DNA of 6,301 bases from Eggerthellaceae bacterium (lineage in GTDB: Bacteria > Actinomycetota > Coriobacteriia > Coriobacteriales > Eggerthellaceae). Positions 5,567-6,301 of the stretch are shown here, one piece after another. Positions within the stretch are counted from its first letter, which is position 1, and each line of letters opens with the position of its first letter. The notes below the pieces were generated by a model that was not told the origin of the DNA, searched no databases, and was given only the letters and a program-made list of their open reading frames with translations. The DNA lies in assembly GCA_900754955.1 (NCBI GenBank), contig CAAEEV010000007.1:1-6301 (forward strand), in the 5' to 3' direction. Both the position numbers and the translations under genes were made by a program.

Positions 5567-6052
5567 ATGAGCCTTGTTTCCGAGTTCAAAGAGTTCATCA
5601 ACCGCGGTAACGTGATGGATATGGCCGTTGGTGTCATCATCGGCGGTGCGTTCACCTCCATCGTCACGTCGCTCACGAACGACATCATCAATCCGCTCAT
5701 CAAGCTGGTGACGGGCGGCGGCACCGAGGTGGCCGGCCTCACCATTCCCGTTCCCGGCACCGAGAACGGCATCGACTTCAGCGCGTTCATCAGCGCCGTC
5801 ATCAACTTTCTCATCGTGGCGCTCGTGGTGTTCTTCATCGTGAAGGCGTTCAACCAGGCGCAGAACCTCGGCACGGGTCTCGCGAAAGGCCTTGTGGGGA
5901 AGGTGACGGGCAAGGACGGCGAGGTCGTCGAGGTGGAGATGGTGCCGCCTGCGTGCCCGTTCTGCCTTGAAGAGGTGAAGGAGGGCGCCACGCGCTGCCC
6001 GCACTGCGCCGGCGAGTTCGAGGCTCCCGCCGCGCCCACGCCGAAGGCGTAA
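5567..6052 (+). CDS. mscL: Large-conductance mechanosensitive channel MscL with C-terminal zinc-ribbon-like tail
   Basis: The 161-residue protein forms the homopentameric inner-membrane valve that opens under high membrane tension to release solutes after hypo-osmotic shock. The N-terminal amphipathic helix ([15 protein letters not shown], 2-16) runs into TM1, the pore helix (about 17-45). TM1 holds the signature [12 protein letters not shown] (18-29) with the gate glycines 22 and 26, and ends with NDIINPLI (38-45). A periplasmic loop with a short Gly-rich stretch (50-52) follows, then TM2 (about 73-94, [24 protein letters not shown]). The cytoplasmic tail departs from the E. coli type: CPFC (130-133), ten residues, CPHC (144-147), then Glu, Ala, Pro and Lys to the end. 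This four-Cys pattern looks like a zinc ribbon. Similar tails exist, as I recall, in other Gram-positive MscL proteins; metal binding is inferred. The gene appears monocistronic. Confidence 0.96.
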   Translation: MSLVSEFKEFINRGNVMDMAVGVIIGGAFTSIVTSLTNDIINPLIKLVTGGGTEVAGLTIPVPGTENGIDFSAFISAVINFLIVALVVFFIVKAFNQAQNLGTGLAKGLVGKVTGKDGEVVEVEMVPPACPFCLEEVKEGATRCPHCAGEFEAPAAPTPKA

Positions 6053-6076
6053 CGCCCCGCGTTTTCATTCGCATGT

Positions 6077-6100
6077 GCTCCGTCGTTCGCCGCGCGGAGC
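6077..6100 (+). other. Short hairpin downstream of mscL
   Basis: GCTCCG (6077-6082) and CGGAGC (6095-6100) form a perfect 6-bp inverted repeat with a 12-nt loop, 24 nt after the mscL stop. No T run follows. It may help terminate or protect the mscL transcript together with the larger hairpin at 6112-6154. Confidence 0.35.
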
Positions 6101-6111
6101 CTGCGCTCTGC

Positions 6112-6163
6112 CGTACCCCGTCGTGCCGGGCTGTGCCCCGCGCGGCGGGGTACGCTGCTTTCT
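6112..6163 (+). terminator. Probable mscL terminator: long hairpin followed by a short T-rich tract
   Basis: Positions 6112-6154 fold into one long hairpin. Nine perfect pairs (6112-6120 with 6146-6154) are followed by six more including two G-U pairs, one C opposite C mismatch, then GGGC/GCCC (6128-6131 with 6135-6138) closing a 3-nt loop. CTGCTTTCTC follows, a weak T-rich stretch. Its location after mscL and before the next promoter supports termination, although the T tract is shorter than in a textbook terminator. Confidence 0.55.
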
Positions 6164-6166
6164 CGG

Positions 6167-6172
6167 TATAAT
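6167..6172 (+). promoter_or_regulatory. Candidate -10 element for the gene starting at 6216
   Basis: TATAAT is a perfect -10 match followed by G, about 45 nt before the downstream ATG. The expected -35 region (about 6144-6149) lies in the right arm of the preceding hairpin and has no consensus hexamer. Confidence 0.55.
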
Positions 6173-6215
6173 GAGGGCATTCTGACGAGGGCGTCCCCGC
6201 GCGAAAGGTCCAGCG

Positions 6216-6301
6216 ATGACGAACGATTCCCGAAACGACTCCTTTGACGGCAACTGCATTCCCGCGCGCAACGTGACGGTGGACGATGCCGCCGCAGCGG
6301 A
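6216..6301 (+). CDS. Unidentified protein, N-terminal fragment (runs off right edge)
   Basis: An ATG at 6216 follows GAAAGG (6203-6208, 7 nt spacing) and a perfect TATAAT box at 6167. The frame stays open to the window end, giving 28 complete codons that begin MTNDSRNDSFDGNCIPARNV and continue TVDDAAAA. The start of the protein is polar, with no signal peptide or membrane segment in the visible part, so it is probably cytoplasmic. Too little is present to name a family. The signals upstream and the fit to the local gene style make this a real start rather than chance. Confidence 0.65.
   Translation, partial: MTNDSRNDSFDGNCIPARNVTVDDAAAA

Noticed and set aside
6065..6271. 68-codon minus-strand frame over the mscL downstream region
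   Set aside because: It crosses the terminator hairpin, the TATAAT box and the start of the next gene, and has no ribosome binding site.

Overview
The window is GC-rich bacterial chromosome with tightly packed genes, AAGGAG-type ribosome binding sites and some GTG starts. The gene content and codon use fit a high-GC actinobacterium of the Coriobacteriia, most likely Eggerthellales (Eggerthella/Gordonibacter-like). The main pointers are a UPF0371 protein, a PF06541 'putative ABC transporter permease', a YtrA-type GntR regulator and an MscL with a C-terminal CxxC...CxxC tail. The placement is an inference from protein style, not from a database match. No mobile element, CRISPR array, tRNA or rRNA was seen, so this looks like ordinary chromosomal backbone with one small accessory-like operon.

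Layout, left to right. Positions 1-546 (minus) hold the N-terminal 182 codons of a UPF0371/DUF1846 gene that runs off the left edge. A divergent intergenic region (547-879) carries a structured leader for that gene and a promoter for the plus-strand gene. Positions 880-2277 (plus) encode a 465-residue PF06541 membrane protein. It ends 48 bp from a convergent minus-strand operon of three genes, read right to left: a CPBP-family intramembrane protease (5138-4113), a YtrA-subfamily GntR regulator (4016-3471) and a DUF1648/DUF5808 membrane protein (3468-2326). The last two are separated by 2 nt and are probably translationally coupled. A 428-bp divergent region (5139-5566) follows. Its AT-rich left end holds the operon promoter, a perfect dyad over that promoter and a tandem 9-bp repeat. 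Then come mscL (5567-6052), an intergenic region with two hairpins and a TATAAT box, and the first 28 codons of an unidentified gene (6216 onward).

Functionally, most of the window is cell-envelope biology: a mechanosensitive release valve, two multi-pass proteins of unclear role, and an operon pairing a membrane protease with a regulator. The CPBP-GntR-DUF1648 operon is the most interesting part. Each family has relatives linked to bacteriocin immunity or cell-envelope stress (CPBP immunity proteins, SdpI-like DUF1648 proteins, YtrA of the Bacillus ytr operon), and the operator-like repeats upstream suggest autoregulation. An envelope-stress or self-immunity role is an inference.
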